A stretch of DNA of 64,000 bases, from contig JAEZGM010000042.1 in NCBI GenBank assembly GCA_023416955.1, positions 1-64,000 on the forward strand, given 5' to 3'. Under the pieces are notes generated by a model. The model worked only from the letters and a program-made list of their open reading frames with translations, was not told where the DNA came from and did not search any database. Shown here in pieces: positions 42,463 through 50,498 of this stretch (positions are counted from its first letter, which is position 1; each line of letters opens with the position of its first letter). The translations under genes and the position numbers were made by a program. This stretch comes from Bacillota bacterium. GTDB lineage: Bacteria; Bacillota; Clostridia; Oscillospirales; Acutalibacteraceae.

Positions 42463-45143
42463 AGACACTGACACAAACCAACTTGGTAAATCTGAACGTA
42501 AATCCCTGCAAAATGTGTATGCCGATGGGCGCGGTCTCCGCGCTGTGCGGCATTCGGAGCTGTGCAATCATCCTGCACGGCTCACAGGGCTGCGCGACTT
42601 ACATTCGCCGCCACATGGCGACCCACTATAACGAACCGGTGGACGTTGCTTCCTCCTCGCTGACAGAGCAGGGCACGGTATTCGGCGGCGCGGAGAACCT
42701 TATCAGCGGGATTGAAAACCTGATTGCTCTTTACGACCCGGAGATCATCGGAGTTACAACCACCTGCCTTGCGGAAACCATCGGAGAGGATGTTCCCGCC
42801 ATTCTGGAGCAGTTCCGCGAGCGTCACCCGGAGTCCGGCGTCAAGCTGATCCATGTCGCCTCCGCGGGGTATTCCGGAACGCAATACGAAGGTTTTTTCC
42901 GCTCGCTGCGCGCGGTGGTGGAGCAGACAGAGATGCGCTCAGGGAAAAACGCCTGCGTCAATCTCGTGACCCCGATGATTTCGCCCGCCGACACGCGCTT
43001 TCTGAAGGGGTTGATGCGAGAGATGGGGCTGGAGTGTATCCTGTTGCCCGACCTGTCCGAGACGCTGGACGGTGGGCACGACCCCGGCTATTCCCGGCTG
43101 AAACAGGGCGGCACGTCGCTAGAAGACGTTTCGCGCATGGCGGGAGCGCAGCTCACGATCGAGCTTTCACAGTTTGTCTCAGAGTCGGATTCGCCGGCGC
43201 AATACCTGAACGAAACGTACGGTACGCCCATGGTGCGCTTGCCTCTCCCGGCGGGCCTTCGGGATACCGACGCGCTGCTGGAAACGCTGGTCTCCTGCGG
43301 AGGGCGTTACACGGAGAAGTTGAAGGAAGCGCGCGCGCGGTATGTCGATGCCATGATCGATTCACATAAGTACAACGCCGAGGGCCGCATCGTCCTGTTC
43401 GGCGAGCCGGATTTCGTCTATTCTACCGCGCGGCTCTGCTGCGAGAACGGAGCGGTGCCCGTCGTGGTAGCGACCGGTTCGGTTTGCCGCGAGCTGGGGC
43501 CGATGCTGCGCGAGGAGTTGGACGGTTGTGCAAGGATTTGCTTCGTGGAGCCGCCTGCCGTTCTGGACGACTGCGATTTCAAAACACTCGAACGGCATGC
43601 CGCGGAACACGGCGCGAATCTGATGGTCGGAAGCGGGGATGGTCGCCGTGTAGCCGAACACCTGGGGCTTGACCTCATCCGCTGTGCATTTCCCATCCAC
43701 GACCGCGTGGGCGGGCAGCGCGTGCGTACCTTGGGGTTTGAAGGTTCGCTGAACCTGCTGGACCGGATTACGAACAGCCTGCTAGCGCACAAGGAAGGCA
43801 CGTTCCGCGGCGACGTTTACAAAAAATATTACGTTGAGGCGGGGCTCGAAGCAACAACTTCTGCGCCTTCGGTTGCGGAAGCAGACCCAGAGCGGGAAAA
43901 AGTCCCGGAATCAGAGCTAAAATACCGCACAATGGAGGAGCGGACTCTCGCTCACCCCTGCTTTCACTGCGGGGCCTCCGGGAACGCGCGCATCCATCTG
44001 CCTGTTGCGCCGGCCTGCAACATCCAGTGCAATTACTGTATGCGTGATTTCGACTGCCCCAATGAGAGCCGCCCGGGGGTCACGACCGCCGTACTCTCTC
44101 CGGAGGAAGCCGCTCGGAAATATCGAGCTGTAAAAGCTGCGATGCCGAACCTGACCGTAGTCGGCATCGCCGGCCCGGGAGAGGCGCTGGCCAATTTCGA
44201 CCAACTGGCAGAAACGCTGCGCCGGATCCGCGCATTCGACCCGGAAGTGACCTTTTGCCTGTCGACCAACGGCCTGATGCTCCCGCTATACGCGCAGCAG
44301 CTGCTCGACCTTGGCGTAACACATGTAACGGTGACGTTGAACGCGGTCGACCCGGAAATCGGCGCGAGAATCTACCATCACGTAAACTATATGGGGCAGA
44401 CCTTCACCGGGGTCGCGGCGGCCGCCGTGCTGCTGGCCAATCAGTTGGCAGGCATCCGTTTCCTCGTGGAGCACGGCGCGGTCTGCAAGGTGAACACAGT
44501 GGCAGTGCAGGGCGTAAATGACGCGCATGTGCCGGAAATTGCGAAGCGGCTCGCCGGGCTGGGCGTTTCCATCCATAACGTGATGCCCATGATTCCGGTG
44601 CGGGGCGCTGCCTTTGAAAAGCTGCCGCAAATCAGCCACGGCGAGTTGCAGCAGCTCCAGAAGGAATGCGCGCGCTATGTTCCACAGATGTACCACTGCC
44701 GCCAGTGCCGCGCCGATGCTATCGGCACGCTGGAAAACGACGTTTCCATTGAATACCGCGGCTGCGATCGGGAAACGCCGGAGGCGAAGACCCGCCGTTT
44801 CGCGGTCGCTTCCGGAACGGGAGACTTGGTGGACCGACACTTCGGCCATGTAGAAGAGTTCTATATTTATGAGAGCGACGGAGCGACGGCACAGCTTTTG
44901 GAAAAGCGTCCAGTCAAGCAATACTGCATGGGCAGCAGCGGATGCGACGACGCGCAAGAGCAGATAGATGGGATCCTGCGGGCCGTTTCAGACTGCGAAG
45001 GGATGCTGTGCATGCGCATCGGGTATGCACCGGCCGAGAAGCTGAAGCAGAAAGGAATCCGCGTGTTCAGCACCTATGAGCGCGTGGAACCGGCCGTTTT
45101 ACAGGCGGCCCGAAATTTTGGTAAGGAGGAATCGCCATGGTAA
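42459..45143 (+). CDS. NifN-NifB fusion with C-terminal NifX-type domain
   Basis: An 894-residue fusion. Residues about 1-450 are NifN (NPCKMCMPMGA, GSQGCATY, TTCLAETIGED). After a linker of about 60 residues comes the radical-SAM NifB domain with CNIQCNYC (Cys at 520, 524, 527), GIAGPGEAL and NTVAVQGVND, which makes the NifB-co core with its central carbide. Residues from about 780 form a NifX/NafY-type cofactor-binding domain (FAVASGTGDLVDRHFGHVEEF). So the enzyme that makes the core, a carrier domain and a scaffold half are tied in one chain, as in C. pasteurianum NifN-B. Start and stop each overlap neighbours by about four to seven bases. Confidence 0.95.
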   Translation: MKTLTQTNLVNLNVNPCKMCMPMGAVSALCGIRSCAIILHGSQGCATYIRRHMATHYNEPVDVASSSLTEQGTVFGGAENLISGIENLIALYDPEIIGVTTTCLAETIGEDVPAILEQFRERHPESGVKLIHVASAGYSGTQYEGFFRSLRAVVEQTEMRSGKNACVNLVTPMISPADTRFLKGLMREMGLECILLPDLSETLDGGHDPGYSRLKQGGTSLEDVSRMAGAQLTIELSQFVSESDSPAQYLNETYGTPMVRLPLPAGLRDTDALLETLVSCGGRYTEKLKEARARYVDAMIDSHKYNAEGRIVLFGEPDFVYSTARLCCENGAVPVVVATGSVCRELGPMLREELDGCARICFVEPPAVLDDCDFKTLERHAAEHGANLMVGSGDGRRVAEHLGLDLIRCAFPIHDRVGGQRVRTLGFEGSLNLLDRITNSLLAHKEGTFRGDVYKKYYVEAGLEATTSAPSVAEADPEREKVPESELKYRTMEERTLAHPCFHCGASGNARIHLPVAPACNIQCNYCMRDFDCPNESRPGVTTAVLSPEEAARKYRAVKAAMPNLTVVGIAGPGEALANFDQLAETLRRIRAFDPEVTFCLSTNGLMLPLYAQQLLDLGVTHVTVTLNAVDPEIGARIYHHVNYMGQTFTGVAAAAVLLANQLAGIRFLVEHGAVCKVNTVAVQGVNDAHVPEIAKRLAGLGVSIHNVMPMIPVRGAAFEKLPQISHGELQQLQKECARYVPQMYHCRQCRADAIGTLENDVSIEYRGCDRETPEAKTRRFAVASGTGDLVDRHFGHVEEFYIYESDGATAQLLEKRPVKQYCMGSSGCDDAQEQIDGILRAVSDCEGMLCMRIGYAPAEKLKQKGIRVFSTYERVEPAVLQAARNFGKEESPW

Positions 45144-45445
45144 CACCAAAGTATCACATCTTCGTCTGCAGCAGTTCCCGAATCAACGGCACACAGAAGG
45201 GACTCTGCTGCAACAAGGACAGTGTGAAAGTCGTTGAGAAATTTATAGAGGAGATCGAGGACCGTGGGCTCTCCGCCGAATGCATGGTCAACAACACCGG
45301 TTGTTTCGGCATCTGCGACCGCGGACCGATCACGGTCGTCTACCCGGAAGGGGTCTGGTACGGCGGGCTGACGCCCGAAAAGGTGGAGCGCATTATGGAA
45401 GAACACATTGAGGGCGGGTTGCCGGTAGAGGAATATCGGATTTGA
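45137..45445 (+). CDS. Thioredoxin-like [2Fe-2S] ferredoxin (C. pasteurianum type)
   Basis: A 102-residue protein closely matching the C. pasteurianum 2Fe-2S ferredoxin long known from nif operons: KYHIFVCSSSRINGTQKGLC and VNNTGCFGICDRGPITVVY. The four ligand cysteines fall at positions 11, 24, 56 and 60. It is thought to interact with the MoFe protein, perhaps as an electron carrier, but its role is unsettled. It overlaps the end of nifN-B by seven bases. Confidence 0.93.
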   Translation: MVTPKYHIFVCSSSRINGTQKGLCCNKDSVKVVEKFIEEIEDRGLSAECMVNNTGCFGICDRGPITVVYPEGVWYGGLTPEKVERIMEEHIEGGLPVEEYRI

Positions 45446-45482
45446 CCCGCTCCCTAGAGCAGCAGCGGAGGAGGGGAGACAA

Positions 45483-46451
45483 GTGATCAGACTTACGGAC
45501 CGGACGCTCAGCAGTTTGGATAAGTACGATGCCTCCCCGGAGCAGTTGCGCCAGATGCTGCAGTATCTGCTCGACCTGCGGGTGAGCACTGTGGAGCTTT
45601 CGGCGGACGTATACCGAAAAATCGGGACGCTTGACCCTCGCGGCAGATATTTTCTAAGGGCAGATTTCTCTGGCCGGGTGGAGGAGTTCCCGGGCATTTC
45701 CGGGTTTGTGTGCCGCCGGTTTCTGGATGCAGAAGCTTCCTGCATGATGGAGGTGCAGGTGAACGACCTGAGCGAGATCGGGAAGCTCGGTAAAGAGAGC
45801 TGCACATCCTGGAACCTCCGGGTTTCGGGGCTGGACGACTTACTTCTGCACGACTACGCATCTGTGTTTCAAACGCTGCAAAACCGGTTCGGCACGCGCC
45901 TGGAGCTCTGCCCACAAAACGATTACGGTTGCGCAGCGGCGATTGCAGTGGAGTGGCTGCTACAGGGCGGAACCTGTGTAGCCGCTTCTTTTGCAGGCGT
46001 GGAAAATCTGGCCCCGCTGGAGGAGATTCTTCTGGCGCTTCGTCTGGAAACCAGATACCACCCGAACGACTCTTATGAGGCTTTTGCCCGCATGCGAGAG
46101 CTACTGGATGCAATTACCGGTGAACCGCTGCCGGGGAGCAAAGCCGTTATCGGAAAGGAAATTTTCCAGGTAGAATCAGGGATTCACGTGGACGGAATCG
46201 CAAAAGATCCACGCAGCTACGAGGCCTTTCCGCCAGAGTTGGTCGGATCGGCCCGAAAAATCGTGCTGGGCAGTCAGTCCGGCAGGCAGGCGGTGGCGTT
46301 GAGGTTGCGGGAGCTGGGCCAGGACCCGGACCAGCTGGACCTAAACTGCTGCCTCGCGGCCGTACGCCGCGCGGAACGGGAGTTGAGCGATGCAGACTTG
46401 CTGGATATCGCAGCGCGGTATCCAGCCCGAAAGGAGCGTGAGGTGACATGA
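45483..46451 (+). CDS. Homocitrate synthase omega subunit NifV(omega)
   Basis: Second half of a split homocitrate synthase, 322 residues. Relative to complete NifV/LeuA enzymes it corresponds to the later part with the segment PLPGSKAVIGKEIFQVESGIHVDG and VLGSQSGRQA, plus an N-terminal barrel-like part lacking the DTTLRDG metal motif. As in C. pasteurianum it comes before the catalytic alpha subunit. Homocitrate is an organic ligand of FeMo-cofactor. The start is GTG with gaggggag upstream. Confidence 0.88.
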   Translation: MIRLTDRTLSSLDKYDASPEQLRQMLQYLLDLRVSTVELSADVYRKIGTLDPRGRYFLRADFSGRVEEFPGISGFVCRRFLDAEASCMMEVQVNDLSEIGKLGKESCTSWNLRVSGLDDLLLHDYASVFQTLQNRFGTRLELCPQNDYGCAAAIAVEWLLQGGTCVAASFAGVENLAPLEEILLALRLETRYHPNDSYEAFARMRELLDAITGEPLPGSKAVIGKEIFQVESGIHVDGIAKDPRSYEAFPPELVGSARKIVLGSQSGRQAVALRLRELGQDPDQLDLNCCLAAVRRAERELSDADLLDIAARYPARKEREVT

Positions 46452-47257
46452 AACAACAAAAATGGATTGTGGACACTACCCTCCGGGACGGAATGCAACG
46501 TCATGGGATACGGCTGAATCTGGAGCAGAAGCTTCGGATTGCGGAGCTCCTGGATGAGGCTGGGGTCTACGAGATTGAAGCCGGGATTCCCACTTCCGGA
46601 AAAGAGGCTTGCGATGCGGTCTATGCCATTGCGCGTACGGTGAAGCATGCAAAAGTGGCGGCGTGGAACCGGCTGCGGGAAACCGACATCAAGGCATCCT
46701 TCCTCTGTAAGCCAGATCTTCTGCATATCTGCGTCCCTGTTTCCTACCTTCAAATTTATACCCTTTTAAAGAAAAATAAAGCGTGGATCGGCCGTCAGGT
46801 TGACTCCTGCGTAGGATTGGCCCGCAGCAAAGGGTACGAAGTTACAGTTGGTTTCGAGGACGCCTCCCGGGCGGATATCAGCTTTATGGTTTCGCTTGCC
46901 GCCCAACTGGCTGGTCTCGGCGTGACGCGCATCCGACTTTCTGATACGGTCGGGGTTTTGGTCCCGTCACAAACACGCCAGCTCGTACGCGATCTGCGCG
47001 AATACACTGGTATGGAAATCGAGATACACGCCCACAATGATCTCGGTATGGCGGTGGCAAATTCGCTGGAGGCCGCAAAAAACGGCGCGGATTACATCGA
47101 CACGACTCTCGGCGGCATCGGCGAGCGGGCAGGGAATTGCTGTTATCACCAATTTATCAGCTTGGCTTCGCGAATTTTTCAGCTCAACAGCAGCCTGTTC
47201 CCTGCCCTGTTACTGGAGGAGCAAGCGGCGGAGTTCATGGGACAGAACAACGCGTGA
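46448..47257 (+). CDS. Homocitrate synthase alpha subunit NifV(alpha)
   Basis: Catalytic barrel of homocitrate synthase, 269 residues: joins acetyl-CoA and 2-oxoglutarate. WIVDTTLRDGMQRHG gives the Arg/Asp metal-binding start, HAHNDLGMA the two metal histidines, and GGIGERAGN the family signature. It overlaps the omega subunit stop by four bases. The C-terminal communication domain is missing, which the omega subunit provides. Confidence 0.92.
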   Translation: MKQQKWIVDTTLRDGMQRHGIRLNLEQKLRIAELLDEAGVYEIEAGIPTSGKEACDAVYAIARTVKHAKVAAWNRLRETDIKASFLCKPDLLHICVPVSYLQIYTLLKKNKAWIGRQVDSCVGLARSKGYEVTVGFEDASRADISFMVSLAAQLAGLGVTRIRLSDTVGVLVPSQTRQLVRDLREYTGMEIEIHAHNDLGMAVANSLEAAKNGADYIDTTLGGIGERAGNCCYHQFISLASRIFQLNSSLFPALLLEEQAAEFMGQNNA

Positions 47258-47599
47258 GTGTTGTCTGCGCGGTAGTGGAAAAAAAATTATACAAATACCC
47301 CCCTTCGGGACGCAGAGCATCCATATCTCCAGCTCCATGTCCGAAAAAAGCCTCCGACCGGATTCTTTCGGTCTCCCTTTAGGACGATGATCCTTTGTCG
47401 CATCTCCTTTTTAAGATTACTATAGCGCACCGGTCTAATCTGTTGGACTAAATAAAATCTATATTTTAGTACAGATTTAATTTCATCCAATATTAAATAA
47501 TTAGAATGAGTTTTATTACGTTTGTCAAATCTGATAAAGTCCACACTAATTATCAATATTATGGTATGCTTATTTCACCCGAAAAGGAGATGAAACCAC
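47258..47599. other. Gap after the nif cluster
   Basis: No gene seen. The first half holds gaccg...cggtc followed by tccctttag, a weak terminator-like hairpin. The second half is A/T-rich and includes an inverted repeat (aatctgt-tgg-actaaa with tttagtacagatt) at about 47,437-47,476 that could be an operator for the next gene. Confidence 0.45.
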
Positions 47600-47911
47600 A
47601 TGGACAGCACGGAACTGATTTTAAAATTGATCCGCGAAAAATATGAAAGTATCCGGCAATTTGCAATTATGGCCGACATCCCTTATTCCACCGTGAAGAG
47701 CGGTCTGCGGGCCGGCATTCAGGGAATAACGGTTGAAACGGTGTTCAAGATGTGCTACGTCCTCCAGATTCGGGTCGACAGCCTGTTCCCCCGAAACGCG
47801 GGTCCAGAGGAGAACGGCCAGCTTTCCGCTGAGGAATGTTACCTGCTGGGAAAACACCGCTCTCTGTCAGCCCAATCCAAACAGGAGGTCATGCACTATG
47901 TGGAATACTGA
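47600..47911 (+). CDS. Small helix-turn-helix (Cro/CI-like) protein
   Basis: A 103-residue protein. Residues about 8-60 form an XRE-type helix-turn-helix: IREKYESIRQFAIMADIPYSTVKSGL and TVETVFKMCYVLQI. The C-terminal 40 residues are helical without a known domain. Such short proteins are usually phage- or element-linked regulators. The ribosome site aaaaggagatg is good. The gene is next to the nif cluster, but no nif link is shown. Confidence 0.75.
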   Translation: MDSTELILKLIREKYESIRQFAIMADIPYSTVKSGLRAGIQGITVETVFKMCYVLQIRVDSLFPRNAGPEENGQLSAEECYLLGKHRSLSAQSKQEVMHYVEY

Positions 47912-48111
47912 CATGATATTGACAGCGGAAAAAAACGGCGGTCAAACAACAGGCTTTAAGCAGTGGCGCCAGCTCGTATGAAGCAAGAAATGCAATTTTG
48001 TTTGTTGAATGATTCAATAATTTCAGCAAGTGATGGGTCCGACTCTTGGGGCCTGCATCATTTAGTCGGAATACGACGAAGAAACCGCTCACAGATTTCA
48101 AAAATAACCAT

Positions 48112-48782
48112 AGATGAATCCTTTTCTGGGGAAGCGCGCGTTGCGCCTCTGCTTTGACAATCATGATATTTTTTCAACACAGCTTCGCGCCGAGCTGCGT
48201 GCTTCGGCTTTTGGCCCGCTCCAAATTATGTTCCCCATGGTGGGCAGCATGGACGATATCCGCCGTGCCAAATCGGAGGTTGAGGCGGCAAAGGAGCAGC
48301 TGCGCGCAGAAAAACAGGCGTTTAATGAAAATATTAAGCTGGGTATTATGATCGAAATTCCGTCCATTGCTGCTATCGCCGATCTTGCGGCACAGGAAGT
48401 TGACTTTGCAAGCGTCGGAACAAATGACCTGACACAGTATCTGTGTGCCGTGGACCGTATGAATCCCGATATTTCAAAATATTATCAGGGCTTAAGTCCT
48501 GCCATGCTGAGAGTATTGGACTCTATTTTCGAACAGTTCAATATGAGAAACAAACCGATTTCGGTCTGTGGAGAGCTTGCCGGAAATTCTGTCGCGGCTG
48601 TCATTATGGTTGGCCTTGGCCTGCGGAAGCTTAGTATGAGCGAGGCTAATTTTGCCAGGGTAAAAGCGGCGTTGGCGGGTATTTCACTAGATAAAGCATG
48701 CGCGTTGGCGGCTGCCTGTAAGGATCTTGCGACTGAGAATGAGATCAAAGCGTATGCGCAGCATTTTATTGCGCAGGATTAA
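48112..48782 (+). pseudogene. 5'-truncated phosphotransferase enzyme I (ptsI) remnant
   Basis: About 222 codons match the C-terminal PEP-binding part of PTS enzyme I: NPFLGKRALRLCFD, PMVGSMDDIRRAKSE, IMIEIPSIAAIADL, FASVGTNDLTQY and CGELAGN. The N-terminal 60 percent, with the active-site histidine, is missing; a stop codon lies directly before the first matching residue. The join marks a deletion or insertion boundary. A complete ptsI lies at 57,759-59,387. The terminator at 48,859 may be the original one. Confidence 0.85.
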
Positions 48783-48858
48783 AGTCTGATTTCTGGGTTA
48801 TTAACCCTGTTAAAGGAACTTTTTGCGCCATAATTTATGGCATGTTTGGCTTAGCCGC

Positions 48859-48898
48859 AAAAGGGGCCCACGGACTTAACGGTCCGTGGGTCCCTTTT
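48859..48898. terminator. Strong terminator after the ptsI remnant
   Basis: aaaaggg(g)cccacggac pairs with gtccgtgggtccctttt with a T-run. It also serves the AraC gene from the other side. Confidence 0.85.
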
Positions 48899-48933
48899 AA
48901 TGTAGTTTCCCTTTTCACAGTTTAATAGTAAAG

Positions 48934-50142
48934 CTAACAATTACATAACATTGATTCGGAATTACGAAATGTTTGCGGTGTGATTTTAAATTGCTTCTTA
49001 AAAGCGTTCTGAAAATGACTTTGACTTGAAAAACACAGCAGATTACTGATTTCACTGATGCTTTTGTCGGAATATCTTAAGAGGTTTTTGCTTTCTTCCA
49101 GTTTGCATTGTTGAATATATTTGCTTAATTCAATTCCAATTTGATTTTTAAACTTACGTGAGAGGTAAGAGCGGTTAAAGTGCATATATTCCGCTATTTC
49201 TGCAACCGTAATATTTTTATATATATTTTCATTTATATACTCTACTATAGTATAGAGCGTTTTATCTGCTTCAGGCGGTATTTTAGACTTCGCTGTACGG
49301 TAGGTGTAATCATAAGCGGCCTGCACTAAAAGAGAATCAATAGCGTTGATTTCAGTCAGATGATCAACTTGTCGAAAGTAAATATTGGACAGCTTATAGG
49401 CGATATGGGGAGTGAGGCCGCCCTTAATTGCCGCACGAGTAATCAAAGAGATACCCGTTATACAAATATTCTTCTTATCCTGCAAATAATTTTCAGCGGT
49501 TGCACCGATGTCATAGTTACGGTAAGTGGAATTGATAAAAAACATATCCAATTTTTTTATGTTTCCAGTCTCAATATACCCAAACAATTCTCTTTCAATT
49601 TCATAGTTGCTGTTTGGGGATTTTTCCTCGTCAGACGCGGATAAATTTTCGTAATATTTTGTGAGGATTTCCTGATACCTCATTGGATTTGAAAGATGTG
49701 TCACATCAGATTTTGTTAATTCCGTATGATTCACCGTATAATTAATCAGTAAAAGCGTATTAATAAAATCATCCAAATTTTGGATAGGTATATCATTAAG
49801 AAAGTCATCAAATGGTTTATTTTTTAACCTATCAATCAAGAAATCATTGTGCAATATTGATAATGTTTCTTTCGTATACGGAAAAGGACTGATAGGGCCT
49901 ATAATAACTCTAATCCCGTCGGTTAGCACTTTAACTTGTCCGTAGTATGAATAAACATGAGTTTCAACATAAGCTACTCCTTCACTAATGTCCCACAATT
50001 TTGATAAATACATTGATGGTGGAACTGCACTGTCTCCCTGGCCAGGGAAACAAGTAATTAATTCCATAGTGCTGCTATAAAGGTAAACAGGAATATACAA
50101 AGAGTTATATAAATACTCGCAATATTTTATAATATTGATCAT
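48934..50142 (-). CDS. AraC-family transcriptional regulator
   Basis: A 402-residue regulator. The C-terminal 100 residues hold the double helix-turn-helix (ITVAEIAEYMHFNRSYLSRKFK and SISEISNLLCFSSQSHFQNAFKK). The long N-terminal part has GPISPFPY but no sensor domain I can name. The start at MINIIKYC is chosen because it follows gagcgaggt; a start 47 codons upstream has no ribosome site. Low G+C differs from the nif region. It is divergent from an enoate-reductase-like gene, a possible target. Confidence 0.88.
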   Translation of the reverse strand: MINIIKYCEYLYNSLYIPVYLYSSTMELITCFPGQGDSAVPPSMYLSKLWDISEGVAYVETHVYSYYGQVKVLTDGIRVIIGPISPFPYTKETLSILHNDFLIDRLKNKPFDDFLNDIPIQNLDDFINTLLLINYTVNHTELTKSDVTHLSNPMRYQEILTKYYENLSASDEEKSPNSNYEIERELFGYIETGNIKKLDMFFINSTYRNYDIGATAENYLQDKKNICITGISLITRAAIKGGLTPHIAYKLSNIYFRQVDHLTEINAIDSLLVQAAYDYTYRTAKSKIPPEADKTLYTIVEYINENIYKNITVAEIAEYMHFNRSYLSRKFKNQIGIELSKYIQQCKLEESKNLLRYSDKSISEISNLLCFSSQSHFQNAFKKQFKITPQTFRNSESMLCNC

Positions 50143-50343
50143 TTCGTACCTCGCTCCCAGTTGTGTAACAATTATATAATTGTGGTCACTTAAATGCAAT
50201 ACAAAAGAAATAGCATATTTTAGAATATGAGGGTATGTTGTATGTGTTTTCTTTTTTCTTAAACCTTGTTTGTAAATAGACAATCAACGAGATTTTGAGT
50301 TGGGATTGTGCCTTGCAGGGATTAAAATGGGGGGTACCCGAGC

Positions 50344-50378
50344 GCCTTGGTGCGTTCAGACGCAATTTCAGCCAAGGC
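50344..50378. promoter_or_regulatory. Nested inverted repeat upstream of the flavoenzyme gene
   Basis: gccttgg (50344-50350) pairs with ccaaggc (50372-50378); inside, tgcgt pairs with acgca. It lies between the divergent AraC gene and flavoenzyme gene and could be an AraC-type site or a transcript hairpin. Confidence 0.4.
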
Positions 50379-50498
50379 AACCAAGACTTCGGATTTTAAA
50401 AACAAGGACGGAAAGGATAGAAAACCGATATTGCCTGTTTGGAACTTTTAAAAAGATTCTACAGGATATGAACATCTCAAATAAAGGAGAAGAGTAAA

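Noticed and set aside
47889..48111. Gene between the small HTH gene and the ptsI remnant
   Set aside because: Short frames on both strands lack ribosome sites and matches; the stretch looks like junction sequence.
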